Part shown: piece after piece, positions 23,449 to 36,000 of the stretch | How the letters are laid out: the number at the start of each line of letters is the position of its first letter | How positions within the stretch are numbered: the stretch's first letter is position 1 | The notes under the pieces: model-generated | What the model was told of the DNA's origin: nothing | The model's database searches: none | The model's input: only the letters and a program-made list of their open reading frames with translations | Assembly (NCBI GenBank): GCA_050084985.1 | Contig: JBITNC010000001.1 | Location: forward strand, 37,696,001 to 37,760,000 | Reading direction: 5' to 3' | Length of the DNA stretch: 64,000 bases | DNA from: Nageia nagi | Taxonomy: Eukaryota; Pinophyta | Program-made: the position numbers and the translations under genes

Positions 23449-25267
23449 TGTAGATATAATTTTGTACATAATGAGAGAGAATACAATGAAAATACTATGT
23501 TTTATTTTGGTTGCTTCAAATTTTGTGTATAACTATAGTTTTATATTGATTACATTTACTTGTTCAAGGAATTAATATTATTGAAATTAATGTTCAATTC
23601 ATGATACATAAGTGTACTTTTATTTTAATTAATACCCATAACATATTTTTCTTACAGATAATTATTACTTATGGATCTTTTTATCTTCTTCATCTATAAT
23701 ATTTTGAGAAAAATATGCATTGTAGAGAAAGATGACATCATACATGCCCCTTTGCATCATATAAGGAAACAAAATATGTATTCTAAAATATGAAGGTGAT
23801 GTCAATATCATCCATGTTGCAAAATATGCCTTAAACTTATTCTCTACAACATAACAAAGAAAATTTGCATTGCATAGGTAAGAGGATTACATGATAATCT
23901 GCATTATGGAGAAAGATGATATCAGGCTATCAAATCCACACTTTGTATTATGAATTTATCTAAAAGGCAAATATCTAACACCTTTCAAGTCTTGCCATTT
24001 GTATCTGCTCTTCACAATACTTCTATCAAATGGGTACTTTACATCTTGTATTATATTAAGTCCAATTTAATGAGAAACCTTGGAAGGATGCCACATGTCA
24101 CAAAAGACTTCATCTAGAATTTAGAATGTGTTGATGTCATCCCATTATTTTGCAATGTAGATTCTTGAAGATAAACTTTGAAAAGACCCTTCCATCTTGA
24201 ATTCTATCCATGGAATGTGAATTTTGTCTAGATTCATCAATCAAGTATAGAAGAGCCTCCATCATCATCTAATACCCTTCATTGTGAGAAGATAGGGTTA
24301 TTAGATGACCAACTCAGTAGGACTTGATAAGCTAAATAAGATTATTTGGTTGACACAAAGGTAATAACTTCTTCAACTACAATTTTGATAGGAGTCAAAT
24401 CAAGGAAAAAGGTTCAAGCATCATCAAACCATGCTGTAATAAATATGAAGGCAAATAGATCAAGAAATATTTCTAGTTGTAGACATGTCATTTCTCAAAA
24501 TAAACCCTAATCCAAATATCAATTTATAGCTTGGTGATTGAGAAGATCATGGTAGAAAGCTTTTGGATAGGACTAGTACCTTCAAAATCAAAATATTAGG
24601 ATGATATTTTCTTTCTACTATTTTGGATCAATTTGATTTTCCCATGATTTTACAACCAAAGGATGTAAATAACTATCAAAATATATAGAGATCTTATTTT
24701 GTAATTAATGAGCATGTATAACTCATAGTATCATAGGTAGGGATGTTATCCCATCTCTTATAATTTTTTCTATAAATACTAGAGGCCTTTACTAAATAAA
24801 AGGTCCGATACTTAAATATTTCCCTCTTATAATTATTGAGTGTGTTTTTGAATGATAAGCTCATACTATTTTCCCTCTATCATTGTGTTTGAAATATTTG
24901 TTATTCTAGAGTTGTTGCTAATAGTTGCACATCTAGGAAGGAATTCATGTGTGGATCAAATTATGGTTGTTAGGTACTATAGTCATCCTATTAGGATGTT
25001 CAACTAAGATTACCTATGGTTATGCAATTTGAGCAATATTTGTACCAAAGGATTAGAATATTTTTTATGCTCATAGTGATTCCAATTCACCTTATTGGCC
25101 CTATGCATATCTTACTTTTACCTTTTCTATCCCTTAAACTTGAAAACCCCTATGGATAAGGAGTCAACCTTCATACTAGAGACCACTTTACAATAAGTTT
25201 GTATCTTGTATCAATAATTTATTTTGGCTAAGAAAGCATGATTCATAATACCTTAGGCTAATCAATA
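23449..25267 (+). repeat. 5' LTR of gypsy A
   Basis: It aligns along its whole length with 40633-42480. It starts TGTAGATATAATTTTGTACA and ends CTAATCAATA where the 3' copy ends CTAATCAACA, so the terminal CA has become TA by a C-to-T change. Length is 1819 bp versus 1848 bp for the 3' copy. Confidence 0.88.
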
Positions 25268-25475
25268 GTATCTCTATTTTTGCATACTCGATGAGACCCT
25301 AACCCACTAGTTTGGAATTTATAAGGCCTTAACCATGCCTTATTGGTGACTCTACTATTAAAAGATACAAAAAATTACCCTTTATGATCAAAATAATTAT
25401 TTTTATACTGAAGGTGTGAATCTTATATTCTTAGACTAGCTTGCCAATTTTCTTTTTGCCCTCATCATCAATTTT

Positions 25476-26730
25476 ATGCCAACAAGGAGAAGAGCAAAAG
25501 AGTTAGGAGAAAATCCAATATTTATAGAGCTATATTCTAGAAGAAGACCTAGGAAGCTAACCTTGCCTACTATTTTTGAATCTGATGAGATTTTGTAAAT
25601 AGTACCTATAATTTTGCTACTTCCTTCTCTAGTTAATCCTCCTCATAGGATTATTATGGATACCTAAGTAGATCATCCAAAGTTTCCACCCTTAAATAGT
25701 GGATGTCCCCTTAATCTTGATACAAATGCTACTATACCTCAGGTGATGGTAAAGACAAACCCTAGTTATGATGGAATGGATAATACCATATTTTCTTTTG
25801 AACACAATAAGGATGTTCTTAATCAAGAAAGAAACCATGATGTTACTATTGAATATATTTTGGTTAGGTTACTTGCTATGTCTTTCAAATGCAAGGTTTT
25901 TGATTGGTATAGATCTCTCCTTGATGCTTCTATAACAAACTGGGTTGATTTGGTTGGAGTATTTGTAGATGAATTTGATGAAGTTGTAGATCTAATATCT
26001 TTTCTCACTCAATTTACTTCCATCAAGAGAAATAGCCAAGAGTTAGTCACTGATTTTAATGTTATATTTAGAAAATCATGGGCTAGAGTTCTTATCTCCT
26101 TGAGACCTCAAGACTCTTAAGCTTATTTCTACTACTTGAAAGCTTTCTCCCCAACATTGGCTCATCATATAAAGAATGAAAAAGTGAAAACCTTTCTAGA
26201 GTTATACATAGTGGCCATTGAAGTTGAATCTAATTTAATAGTTATTAGGAAGCTTTCCATAAGAGTTACATGCTTTTATTTCTAGAAATACCTTCTCAAT
26301 CAAAATCCTTGGTATTACCTACACCTATTTTAGCCCTTATTTCATTAAGAGTCATAGATCACACTATGTATGTCTCTATAAATTCTAAAATACAAGAACT
26401 AAAGGCCATAGTGAGAGACATGCAGAACAAGCTACTATTAAGGACAGAGGTAGTCCAGAGAAGAGATATGATAGATATGAACCACCAATTAAATATTTGA
26501 GCCTAATAGTTAGAGAATATTTCCATATATAGTTAAATATTCAATTGCTTCTTCAAGCAACTCTTCTATAGTTTCCAACATGATAGATCAAAATCTCAAA
26601 CCTAACTATTGGTGCTTAGTTTGCAATGATCCTCATATTCTAAAAAGTTGTGCTATTCACATTCATCATTGCAAGCTTACAAGAGAGGCTAAGCAATTAC
26701 CTCTAAGGCTAAATAGGTAATGACCAACAA
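25476..26730 (+). pseudogene. Gypsy A gag relic
   Basis: The likely original start is the ATG at 25476 (MPTRRRAKELGENP), in frame with the longest surviving stretch at 25743-26120 (125 codons). That stretch holds the gag core: FKCKVFDWYRSLLDASITNW and, further on, NSQELVTDFNVIFRKSW, fitting the Retrotrans_gag pattern 'A..WY..L....I..W..L...F...F' and 'S...F...F'. A zinc-knuckle-like CLVCNDPHILKSC follows near 26610-26650 (C-x2-C-x3-H-x4-C, one residue short of the standard spacing). Stops occur at about 25594, 25662 and 26118 and beyond. Protease was not clearly recognised between here and RT. Confidence 0.7.
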
Positions 26731-27544
26731 AGAACCATTTGATATAGTATGCATGAAGTCTAAATCTCATGATGTTATTTTTCAAGTTGAGACAAGATCA
26801 ATAAGACAAACAAATCCAGATAATTATCGAAGAGATGAGGCTCTAATGAGATAAATAATGGTTCTAGCTATAAAAAAAATAACAATACTCTCTTACCTCA
26901 TCAAATTCAACATCATCTAGAGGAATCCTGCTATGCATGGCATTTCAAGACTAAGAACTCTACCTTCCAGACATAAGAACAAGAGGGAACTTACTGTAAG
27001 AAGTTTGAGATTACCCTTAGTCATTAAAACACAAATGGAAGAGGCTTATCAATAATACCAAAGGAGATATCAACCTGATTATGAAGGTAGGTCTCAAACT
27101 AACTATCCTTTCAACATTGTAAATGAAATGAATAAGATACCTTCTAGAGCATCTATGTTTGATGCATTATTAATCCTTATTTAGTTAGATTTATTGAAAG
27201 AATCTCTTAAAAAGGCTATGTTAACTTCTAAAACTCATGTAATTTCATTAGCTTAGTTAGAAGTTATTCTAGGAATGGGAAATACTAGGCCTAATCATTT
27301 TATATTTATTAGAATAATTTTATCCCAAAAGCTTTGATATTCCTAAAACAATCCTTTGATAGAGAAGATCATTTTAGGAAGGTAACCTTTAATGAATATA
27401 AAAAACCTTACCATAAAATATAGGTTCTACCTAATAGAATATTAAATATTAGAGTTAATACTACTCCCCATGACATCAAGGAAGTCATTTTGTTATCAAA
27501 AGAATTTCAAGACATCATTGGTTGGAATTATAAAGGCTTCAAAA

Positions 27545-28760
27545 CATATAATATGGATGTAATTTAGCATTCCATTAAGTTAAAGGAAGATGTTATTCCT
27601 TTTAGAAAAAAATAGAGGGAAGTTAATCCTAGGATTGAGGCAATGATGAAACAAGAACTATTTAAGCTACTGGATGTTAGTATCATATATGCTATCAATA
27701 ATATCACATGGATTTCCAATTTGGTACTAGGTCATAAGAAGAGTGGTGAAATTTGCCTCTATGTTGATTTTTAAAATCTTAATAAGGAATCATTAAAGGA
27801 CCATTATCTAGTTCCTTTAATGGATCAAATTCTCCACATAGTTACAAGAGAAAAATAGTATTTTTTAATTGATATATTTTTAGGTTATAACCATATCTGG
27901 GTAAAAGATAATGATCAGCACAAGATAGCATTCATTACTAAATGGGGTACTTTTCCATTTAAGAGAATGCCTTTTGGGTTATCAAATGTTGGGGTAAACT
28001 TTTAGAGAGCAATGGATCATGCTTTTGGTCCATTGATTAATAATACCATTCTAGTTTATTTGGATGATATTACTATTTTTTTAAAACATCAAAAGGATTA
28101 TTTAGGCCATCTCAAGGAAATGTTTGAAAAGTGTAGATCCTTTAGCATATCCATAAATGTAAAGAAATTATTATTCATGGTAAATGAGGGTAACATGTTA
28201 GGTCATGTAGTTTCTAAGGAAGGAATGGTCATAGAACTAAAAAGAGTGTTGGCTATAAAAAACATTCCCTTACCTTCTAATAAAAAGACTCTATAGTCTT
28301 TTTTTGGGTCATATCAATTTTGCAAAGAAATTCATACATGATTTTGCTCAAATCATTAGACCCATTTTATATATGATGAAGAAATATATAGTATTTTTAT
28401 GGAATTTGGAAGTAAGGGAAGCTTTCAGTAGAATCAAATAAGCAATTCTAGCTACTCATATATTAAGGAATCTAAATTTTAATAAGAATTTTATTTTGTA
28501 CATAGTTGGGTCTGATAAAAGTTTTATTGTAGTATTGATATAGAAAGATGGACAAGAACAAGAGCACCCTATTTCATTTTATATAAAACATTGTATGATG
28601 TTGAGACCCTATTTCTTTTTATAGTAAAATATTGTATGATGTTGACACCAAATATACTTTTATAGAAAAATGGGTCTTTCTTATTATGAGAGATTAAAAA
28701 GTATAGACACTTTCTCTCTCATAGTAGAATATTTGTATTTACCATACATCCAGATGTCCA
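27545..28760 (+). pseudogene. Gypsy A reverse transcriptase and RNase H relic
   Basis: Reading the plus strand across stops gives the gypsy RT blocks: IQHSIKLKEDVIPF, MMKQELFKLLDVSIIYAI, KKSGEICLYVDF, PFKRMPFGLSNVG, then NNTILVYLDDITIF with the catalytic YLDD (about 28045-28080) and LGHVVSKEGMVI. The best open part is 28012-28296 (94 codons). Beyond it, degraded RNase H sequence runs to about 28760. It is closely similar in block order and wording to element B's RT (54945-54190, minus), for example both have RAMDHAFG.

 The YLDD itself survives, but flanking stops rule out function. Confidence 0.85.
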
Positions 28761-29139
28761 AAATTTCATTATGTAAAAGGAATACAATGTAGAGAAGGTA
28801 GAATGGATAAATAAGATTATTGAGTGTCATGTAGAAATTAGTCGAACTAAACAAGTTAGAGGAAGAGCCTTATGTCAAGATATTGCTATTACCTTCACTT
28901 GTAAAGCCTCTTATTATGTAGATGATGAAAGTATCATAACTTCATAAACTATGTAAGTATATTTCCATCAAAATGATGAAGAATATGAATATATGTCATA
29001 GTTTAAGATATCATGGATAATTAAATTACTAGGGTTTTTCAAAATGGGTATTTACCCTAGTAAATTGATTGCACCTTAGAGAAGAAGATCTAAATTGCAA
29101 GCAGTTAATTATACAATTATCCAAAATAAGCTATATAGA

Positions 29140-30870
29140 ATTTTCGTCCAAATGATGTGTCAATTCTGCTTAAAGAATTTCATTCATAGTTTTTAGGTGG
29201 TCACTATTTCAAATAAATAATGATTTCTAAACTTCTTTAGGCAAGATACTTATAGCTTACTATGTGTAAGGAATCTTATCAAACTACAAAAGAGTGTGAG
29301 AAATTCTTATGGTTTGTTGGCAAGAGATGAAGTGTTGCATTACCTCTTAAGTCAGTGGTCATTGAGGAACCATTCCAACAATGAGTACATGATTGTATTA
29401 GTGTGATTAATCCTAATTCATCCCCTATACATAAGTTTATACTAATTAGCACATATTAAATTACTATATGGGTAGAAGCAATTCCTACAAAGAAGGATGA
29501 TCAAGATATTATCTTGATGTTTTTGACAAGCTAATAATAAGGTTTGGTATTCTAGATGTGATAGTTTCTAATAATGGTTCTTCTTTTATTAGTTTTGTAG
29601 ACTAAAAATAATGCATAAATAATAAATATAAGAACTATTTGTCTACAATATAATATTGAAGCATATATCAAAAATATGGTATTAAATGATCATTAGATCC
29701 ACATACAAATGAAATAACAAGAATCAAACATCAATTGCAATATCATACCATAATAAACAAATATCACCAATGACCAAAGAACATGTTGCTAATGATATGA
29801 AAAATGCAGATCCATACATATAAATTGAAATACGTGAGAGCAGGATGAAGGGTGTAGAAAATCTATCAATAGGTAGTGTTATGAAATATCTTTATTTTAT
29901 TGAATCAACTGATATTGCATGTTCTAATTCTCTCTCAAGATTTTTTACTGATATTTATCAATATCCATTATGTTGGTTTTCATATTATTTTATAATGATA
30001 TTTTTTATCCTCTTTGATTCTTGGGATCATTACACATTACATTATTTATGGTGTCTTTCTTGATATTTGACACCTTTTACATTATACCATGGTCCATTAC
30101 ATTGATTACATTTCCTTGTGTATATTTTAACCCTCCTTATAATAAATATTCCTTGATGCTATAAAATAGATTATTTAATAAATAATATTTCATTTTTGGG
30201 CATCTATAAGTGCGAATATATTAGTGTTTGCAATGAAGTTTATCATCATTTGGAAAACCTCTTCCAATTACTACCCATAAGGAAACAGCTTTGCAAAATC
30301 CACCAATAAAAATATTCTCAAAAATATTTAAAGAATAATGGAAGATAATCTAAGAGAATGGCATCTAAAATTGGATTGTGCATTATGGGCTAACAAAATA
30401 TGTGTTAAGGAATCAATTAAAACCTTTTCTTATATATTGGTATATGGGAAAAGAGTTATATTTTCCATGCATTTAGAGATTCCAAAACTTTAAATCTTAA
30501 TGGAAGATTAGTTGTGCTACACTAGGCCTTTACAACTAAGGCATATGTAATTAATCAAGTTGGAAGAAAATAGGAATAAAGCTTTTAACAACTTTGAAAA
30601 AAGATAGTCAATAGTCAAAACTAGGTTTGATAAGAAAAAAGGCTTATCTCATTCAATTTAGTAAGGGAGACCTGGTGTTAAAATGGAATGAAGATAAATC
30701 TAATCCAAGTAAACATAAGAAATTTGAGTTGTTATGGGAAGGGTCCTTTTTTATTATTGAATGTAAATAATTTAATGTTTACCACTTGGCTCATATGGAT
30801 GATCAGGCCATGCCCATTTAGGTTAATGGACTACATCTTAAATACTTTTCAACAAGATATTAATACCACA
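29140..30870 (+). pseudogene. Gypsy A integrase relic, split by a solo LTR
   Basis: Plus-strand blocks are FLGGHYFK, ESYQTTKECEKFLWFVGK (zinc-binding domain side), EEPFQQ.VHDCISVINPNSS and IWVEAIPTKKDDQD, then SNNGSSF near 29568-29590, where the usual catalytic D of 'SDNG' is N. The family-S LTR then intervenes (29596-30208). After it follow SSNYYP.GN (30280 region), REWHLKLDCALWA and ILVYGKRVIF, the usual end of the core. A C-terminal part with GPFLLL and LMDYILN reaches about 30870. Removing the LTR and one duplicated 5-mer lines the two halves up with element B's integrase without a gap. Confidence 0.85.
29596..30208 (+). repeat. Family-S solo LTR inserted in gypsy A integrase
   Basis: This 613-bp insertion starts TGTAGACTAAAAATAATGCA and ends GGGCATCTATA (CA changed to TA). 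It resembles the minus-strand LTR at 3703-4443 at both ends and in the middle (GCATATATC.AAAATATGG). It is flanked by AGTTT (29591-29595) and AGTGC (30209-30213), a 3-of-5 match consistent with a decayed duplication. No internal retrotransposon sequence is present, so it is a solo LTR left by recombination. Confidence 0.75.
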
Positions 30871-30884
30871 AATTATGGATCTAT

Positions 30885-30912
30885 AATATATATATACACA
30901 CACACACACATT
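30885..30912. repeat. (TA)n(CA)n compound microsatellite
   Basis: A short TATATATA run is followed by about nine CA units, located just past the integrase relic of gypsy A. Confidence 0.9.
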
Positions 30913-31689
30913 TGTAAAGTTTTGATTTTGTTATTTTTATGATGCTCAGTATTAGTAATACAATGTATATAATCAACTACATAAAATGCTTTTAGGAAAT
31001 CTTTGAGTTGCCTATGATAATACTACAATATTTGGTAATCTTATCTTGAGTCATATCCACACAGTTAAGGTAAAAACTTCTAAATTTGCACTTGGTACTA
31101 ACATTTTAGATCTCAATCTATAAAATTTTGTGTTATTTATGCATTCCAGAATTACTCCTCATAGTAACTATTAATTTGTATCCAGATTCATCTAAATTAA
31201 GTTGTGTATCCTTTCTATGTGCCAACTGATGATATTCATTAGTTTTTGCTAACTTAAAAAGTTTATTGAGTATTCCCTAGTTTCCAACTAATATTGCAGG
31301 GATAAAATTTCATTAATGGTTGTTCATATAGAAAATATGCATTATGAAAAATATTGATATCATCTAACCACCTTTGGACTATGGAAGGAAATATTTTCAA
31401 CTAGGATGATAAGATTTTGCATCCCATCAAGCATCGGTAATTAGTTTGAAGCATGTTGGTACAAGGCTCAAGATATGATATTAAGATAGCTTTGATTTTT
31501 ATTAAATGACTCAATCACATTGATTAATATTTTAAAAAATAGCCCAAATTCATTTGAATTACTAAAATTTGCTAAGTCCTCATCTGAGTTAAATGAAGCT
31601 AAGCCTGAACACTCATTTATAAATTCCTAAGGACAACCTCAGGGTTGGTCTACCCATGAATCATATTCTTTTTTGGGTAGTGAAATTCA

Positions 31690-32450
31690 AAGGGAGCATT
31701 ATGAAAATGGAGGAGATAGATGACACTCAATCACAAACTAGTTCAAAAACTCAATGTTATACTTTTGTGTCTTTATGATGTAGCATGAGATAAAAGGCTA
31801 AAGATAAGATTCAATCAACATAATTTTCTCACACTAAATAAGAGGAAGTTATGTTCATTAACCTGCATAAATACTTCAAGGATAGAGATCCATATGGGTA
31901 TGATAAGCAACCAAAAAGGACTAAGGATGGTAATTCCTTACACTTTCCTTTTGGTCATATTGGTTCTAATGCTTATTACATAAGGTTAATGTCAATCACA
32001 CCCTATAGAAATCATCTAGCACCCAAGTTAATTTTATCTCTAGATCCATATGTAGATCATTCTTCAATAAAAATAGTAAGTGATGACCAAGTACTTCTAT
32101 ATTTTTCTCCAAAAGCAATAGCTCTTGTCTTCCAATTTTATGGTGGTCAAAACATGCATAGGTTTGACCATGAGAAGTAGGTTAATCATTATAAGCCATC
32201 AATCCTTTCTTTTCTTCAAATTCATTCAAATGATGCCTTGAACCCTCTTCCTTCTACTCGTATGTATATCCATTCATGTAATGAACATTTACAAAATATA
32301 TTCTTGGCTCTTGCCATGCTTTTTGGATACAAATTGGATAAATATGCCACATTAAAAAAAATGGCTACTACTACCACCATATGTCATGAGAAAACATCAA
32401 TTATTTTTCACTAGCCCCTATTCATTTCTCACCAAATTGATATCTCGTTC
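31690..32450 (+). pseudogene. Gypsy A downstream ORF, first part (unrecognised)
   Basis: The longest open stretch is 31851-32180 (109 codons); in-frame coding-like sequence extends left to about 31695 (MKMEEIDDTQSQTSSKTQCY) and right to the copia insertion at 32451. It contains LHFPFGHIGSNAYYIRLMSI and DDQVLLYFSPKAIALVF. The last block has a clear counterpart in element B, LEVFLYYSPEAIMLAF (minus, about 51480). I do not recognise a known domain. Its position after integrase is where Athila-type gypsies carry an env-like gene, but I see no signal peptide or clear transmembrane segment. It is broken by stops. Confidence 0.6.
32446..32450. repeat. Target-site duplication of copia element (left)
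   Basis: CGTTC precedes the 5' LTR; TGTTC (37543-37547) follows the 3' LTR. The single difference is C versus T at a CpG, as expected from deamination of methylated cytosine. Confidence 0.8.
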
Positions 32451-32995
32451 TGTTAGAAAATGGAGACTACAACCAGCTAGAAAATAAAGAGCAATTTCTT
32501 TCTCATTTAACACCAAAGTTTAGTTGCCAAGAAGCCATGACACCTGGTTATCAGTTATAGAAGGGTTGGGGGTTACATAACGACCTTCTTAATCCAACTT
32601 GGGTTTAAGTTGGGTTAGTTTGTACCTATAAATAAGAGGCTTGAGTTGAGGCATGTAGTATTGTAGTTTTGACAGCAATTGTGAAGTAGATTGTGATTGT
32701 TGAGAGAGAGATTGTAGTGAGGTTTTGTTGTAACTCCAAAGAGAAGATTGTAGCAAGGTTATGCTACTGGTTTATTGCTTGGAGGACTTTGAAGAATGAT
32801 ATGCAAAAGGGTTGAAAGCTTCTCTATGGATGTAGCCTACATTGGGTGAACCACGTTATCTCTTGTGTCTCTCTTTGTGTGATTGATGTTCATGGTTATT
32901 TGATTTCAGTAGTATGCTTTGAATGTTGTTTCTTTTGCTAAGGAGTAAGAGAATTATTGATGCTCTTGCTTATATAAACTTATTAAATCCTAACA
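32451..32995 (+). repeat. 5' LTR of copia element
   Basis: A 545-bp LTR, TG...CA, aligned end to end with 37001-37542. The only length difference is ACT near 32764-32768, absent from the 3' copy. Nine of the 17 substitutions are transitions. Confidence 0.97.
32627..32635 (+). promoter_or_regulatory. TATA box of copia LTR promoter
   Basis: CTATAAATA lies about 175 bp into the LTR and is kept unchanged in the 3' LTR (37177-37185). Position and sequence fit the RNA polymerase II promoter of a plant copia LTR, with transcription expected to start some 25-35 bp downstream. Confidence 0.6.
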
Positions 32996-32997
32996 AG

Positions 32998-33010
32998 TGG
33001 TATCAGAGCA
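32998..33010 (+). other. Primer-binding site (initiator tRNA-Met)
   Basis: TGGTATCAGAGCA, two bases after the 5' LTR, is the standard complement to the 3' end of plant initiator methionine tRNA used by copia elements to prime minus-strand DNA synthesis. Confidence 0.95.
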
Positions 33011-33073
33011 TGTTGTTTTGTTGGGATTTTGTTGGTGAATCTTGTGTGTAGATTGGAAATCAAGAAGAGCACT

Positions 33074-36000
33074 ATGGTAGAAGAAGGGAGGCTGAAGGTG
33101 GAAATATTTAATGGGCAAGGATTTCAGTTTTGGAAAATGCAAATGGAAGACTACCTCTACCAAAAGGATCTCTATATACCTCTAGAAGATAAGAGTAAGA
33201 AACCTACTACTATGAGTGATGGAGAATGGAACTTGTTGGATAGAAAGGCTTTGGGAGCTGTAAGACTTTGTTTAAGTTCTAGTGTAGCTTTCAATATTTC
33301 CAATGAAACAACCACTAAAGGTGTAATGGATAAACTTGCTAAAATGTATGAAAAACCATCTGCCTCAAACAAAGTATACTTAATGAAGAAATTATTTAAC
33401 ATGAAGATGAATGAAGGTAGTTCAGTTCAAGACCATGTTAATGAATTTAACACAGTCATAAATTAATTAACTTCAGTAAAAATAGAATTTGAAGATGAAG
33501 TAAGAGCTTTGTTAATTCTATGTTCACTTCCGGATAGTTGGAATAGCTTTGTTATGTCTGTTAGTAATTCTTCTTCTAATGCAAAATTGGTCTTTGATGA
33601 AGTTGTTGGAACAATTCTTAGTGAGGACATGAGGAGAAAGTCCACGGGAGAATGCTCCAATGCTGCTCTCATAGTAGAGATAAGAGGAAGATCAAAGGAA
33701 AGAAGGAGAAGCAAGTCAAGAAGCAAATCACAAGGAAGGTCAAAATCAAAAGGTAAAACTAAATTGGAATGTTGGCATTGTGGTAAAAAGGGTCACATTA
33801 AAAGGGATTGTTGGAATAGGAAAGGAAATGAAAGTAGTAATAATAATGAAAGCACAAGTAACCAAGAGGCAAATATTGTTGGTGAATTAATTCAAGATGC
33901 TTTAATCATGTCTCATGAAATGAATGGTGATTATTGGGTTCTTGATTCGGGTGCTTCATATCATGCTACTCCAAATAAGAACTATTTTTCAAATTACACA
34001 CATGGTGACTTTGGTCAAGTATTATTAGGTAATGAACACCCATGCAAGATTGTTGGTATTGGCAATATAACAATGAAATTACCTAATGGAACACAATGGA
34101 CTCTTAATGAAGCTAGACACATTCCGGATCTTAAAAGAAATCTTATATCAACAAGTAAATTGGATAAGGAGGGCTATGTGATGACATTCGGGGATGCTAG
34201 TTGGAAAGTAACTAAAGGTTCAATGGTATTTACAAAGGGAAATTTGGTGGGGTCTCTTTATTTGCTCACAAATGTCTTTGATTATTCATTGAATCTTGTT
34301 TCAATAGGCAATGATACATCACTATGGCATAATAGACTTAGACATATGAGTGAAAAAGGTATGAAAATGTTACACTCTAATGGTTCAATCCCTAATCTAA
34401 AAGAAGTTGATTTAGGATTTTGTGAAGATTGTGTGTATGGAAAACAAAAAAGGGTTAATTTTCTTAAAGTTGGCAATGAAAAGAAGAGTCACAAATTAGA
34501 GCTTGTTCATACAGATGTGTGGGGTCCTGCACAGGTTTGCTCACTTGGAGGCTCATCTTATTTTGTCACTTTTATTGATGATTGTACTAGAAAGACATGG
34601 GTATACTATATTAAAAAGAAATCTGATGTGTTTGAAACATTTAAGAGGTGGAAGGCATTGATTGAGAATGAAACTAATTCTAAGTTGAAATGTCTTAAGT
34701 CTGATAATGGTGGGGAATTTTGCAATAATGAGTTTGATTCATTTTGTTCACACAATGGCATTAGAAGGATTAAGGTGGTCCCTAGAACTCCACAGGAAAA
34801 TGGGGTTGTAGAAAGAATGAATAGGACTATCTTAGAAAGGGCTAGAAGTATGAGGATACATGCTAGGTTTCCTTTGAATCTTTGGGCTGATGCTATTGAC
34901 ACTACTGTTTACTTGATTAACAGGGGTCCATCTATGGCTTTAGATGGAGGCATTCCAGAGGAGATGTGGATAGGAAAAAAGGTGAATTACTCATTCTTGA
35001 GAGTCTTTGGTTGTGAGGCTTTTGCACATGTTGATAAAGAGGATAGAAAGAAACTTGATGCAAAATCACAAAAATGCTATCTTGTTGGATATGGTGTTAA
35101 TGATTTGGGATATAGGTTATGGGATGTTGATAACCATAAAATCATTAGAAGTAGAGATGTTGTATTCAATGAGAAAAGCATGTATAAAGATAGATTGCAA
35201 AAGGTTGAGGAACCTAAGTTTGTATCTCTAGAAGATGTTGATCAATATAAGGATCCTGTTAATAATAATGATCAAGCACCTCCACCACAAACACCTCAAA
35301 CTTTGTCACTAAGAAGATCCTCAAGGATTAGTAAACCTCCTGAATGATACTCTCCTGCTCTTTATCATATTCTTTATACTAATGGTGGTGAACCTGAATG
35401 TTTTGATGAAGCTATGCAGGGTGATACACAGATTAAGTGGGAGCATGCTATGAAGGAGGAGATGGACTCCTTACTCAAGAATCAAACTTGGAGTTTGGTT
35501 GAGCTTCCAGAGGGTAAGAAGGAACTTACTAACAAATGGGTATATAGGATAAAGGAGGAGGTAGACAGGTGACAAAGGTACAAAGCAAGACTTGTAGTAA
35601 AAGGTTTTGAACAGAAAAAAGGTATCGATTATGATGAGATTTTTTCTCCAATTGTTAAAATGACCTCAATTAGAGAAATATTGAGTCTTGTTGCTACTAA
35701 AAATTTATTTCTTGAACAACTAGATGTAAAGATAGCTTTTCTTCATGGGGATTTGGAGTAGGATATTTATATGCATCAACCCAAAGGTTTTGAGGTCAAA
35801 GGTAAAGAAGGGTATGTATGTAAATTGGAAAAAAGCTTGTACAGTTTGAAGCAAGCACCTAGGCAATGGTATCATAAGTTTGACACTTTCATGATAACAA
35901 ATGAATTTGTAAGATATCAATCTGATCATTGTGTATATGTAAAGAAGACAATAAATGGCAACTATGTAATCTTGCTTTTATATGTTGATGATATGTTGGT

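Noticed and set aside
25345-25365. Primer-binding site of gypsy A at TTGGTGACTCTACT
   Set aside because: It resembles a sequence seen after some gypsy LTRs, but the exact TGAAG duplication and the 3' LTR end place the LTR border at 25267, about 80 bp upstream.
29587-30225. A 7-bp duplication TATTAGT bounding the integrase insertion as a DNA transposon
   Set aside because: The LTR-type ends shared with 3703-4443 and the better gap-free alignment of the integrase halves favour a solo LTR with a 5-bp duplication.
33029-33073. The upstream ATG at 33029 as start of copia gag
   Set aside because: It lies only 34 bp after the LTR; the ATG at 33074 better fits the usual gag start shortly before the FNG...W block.
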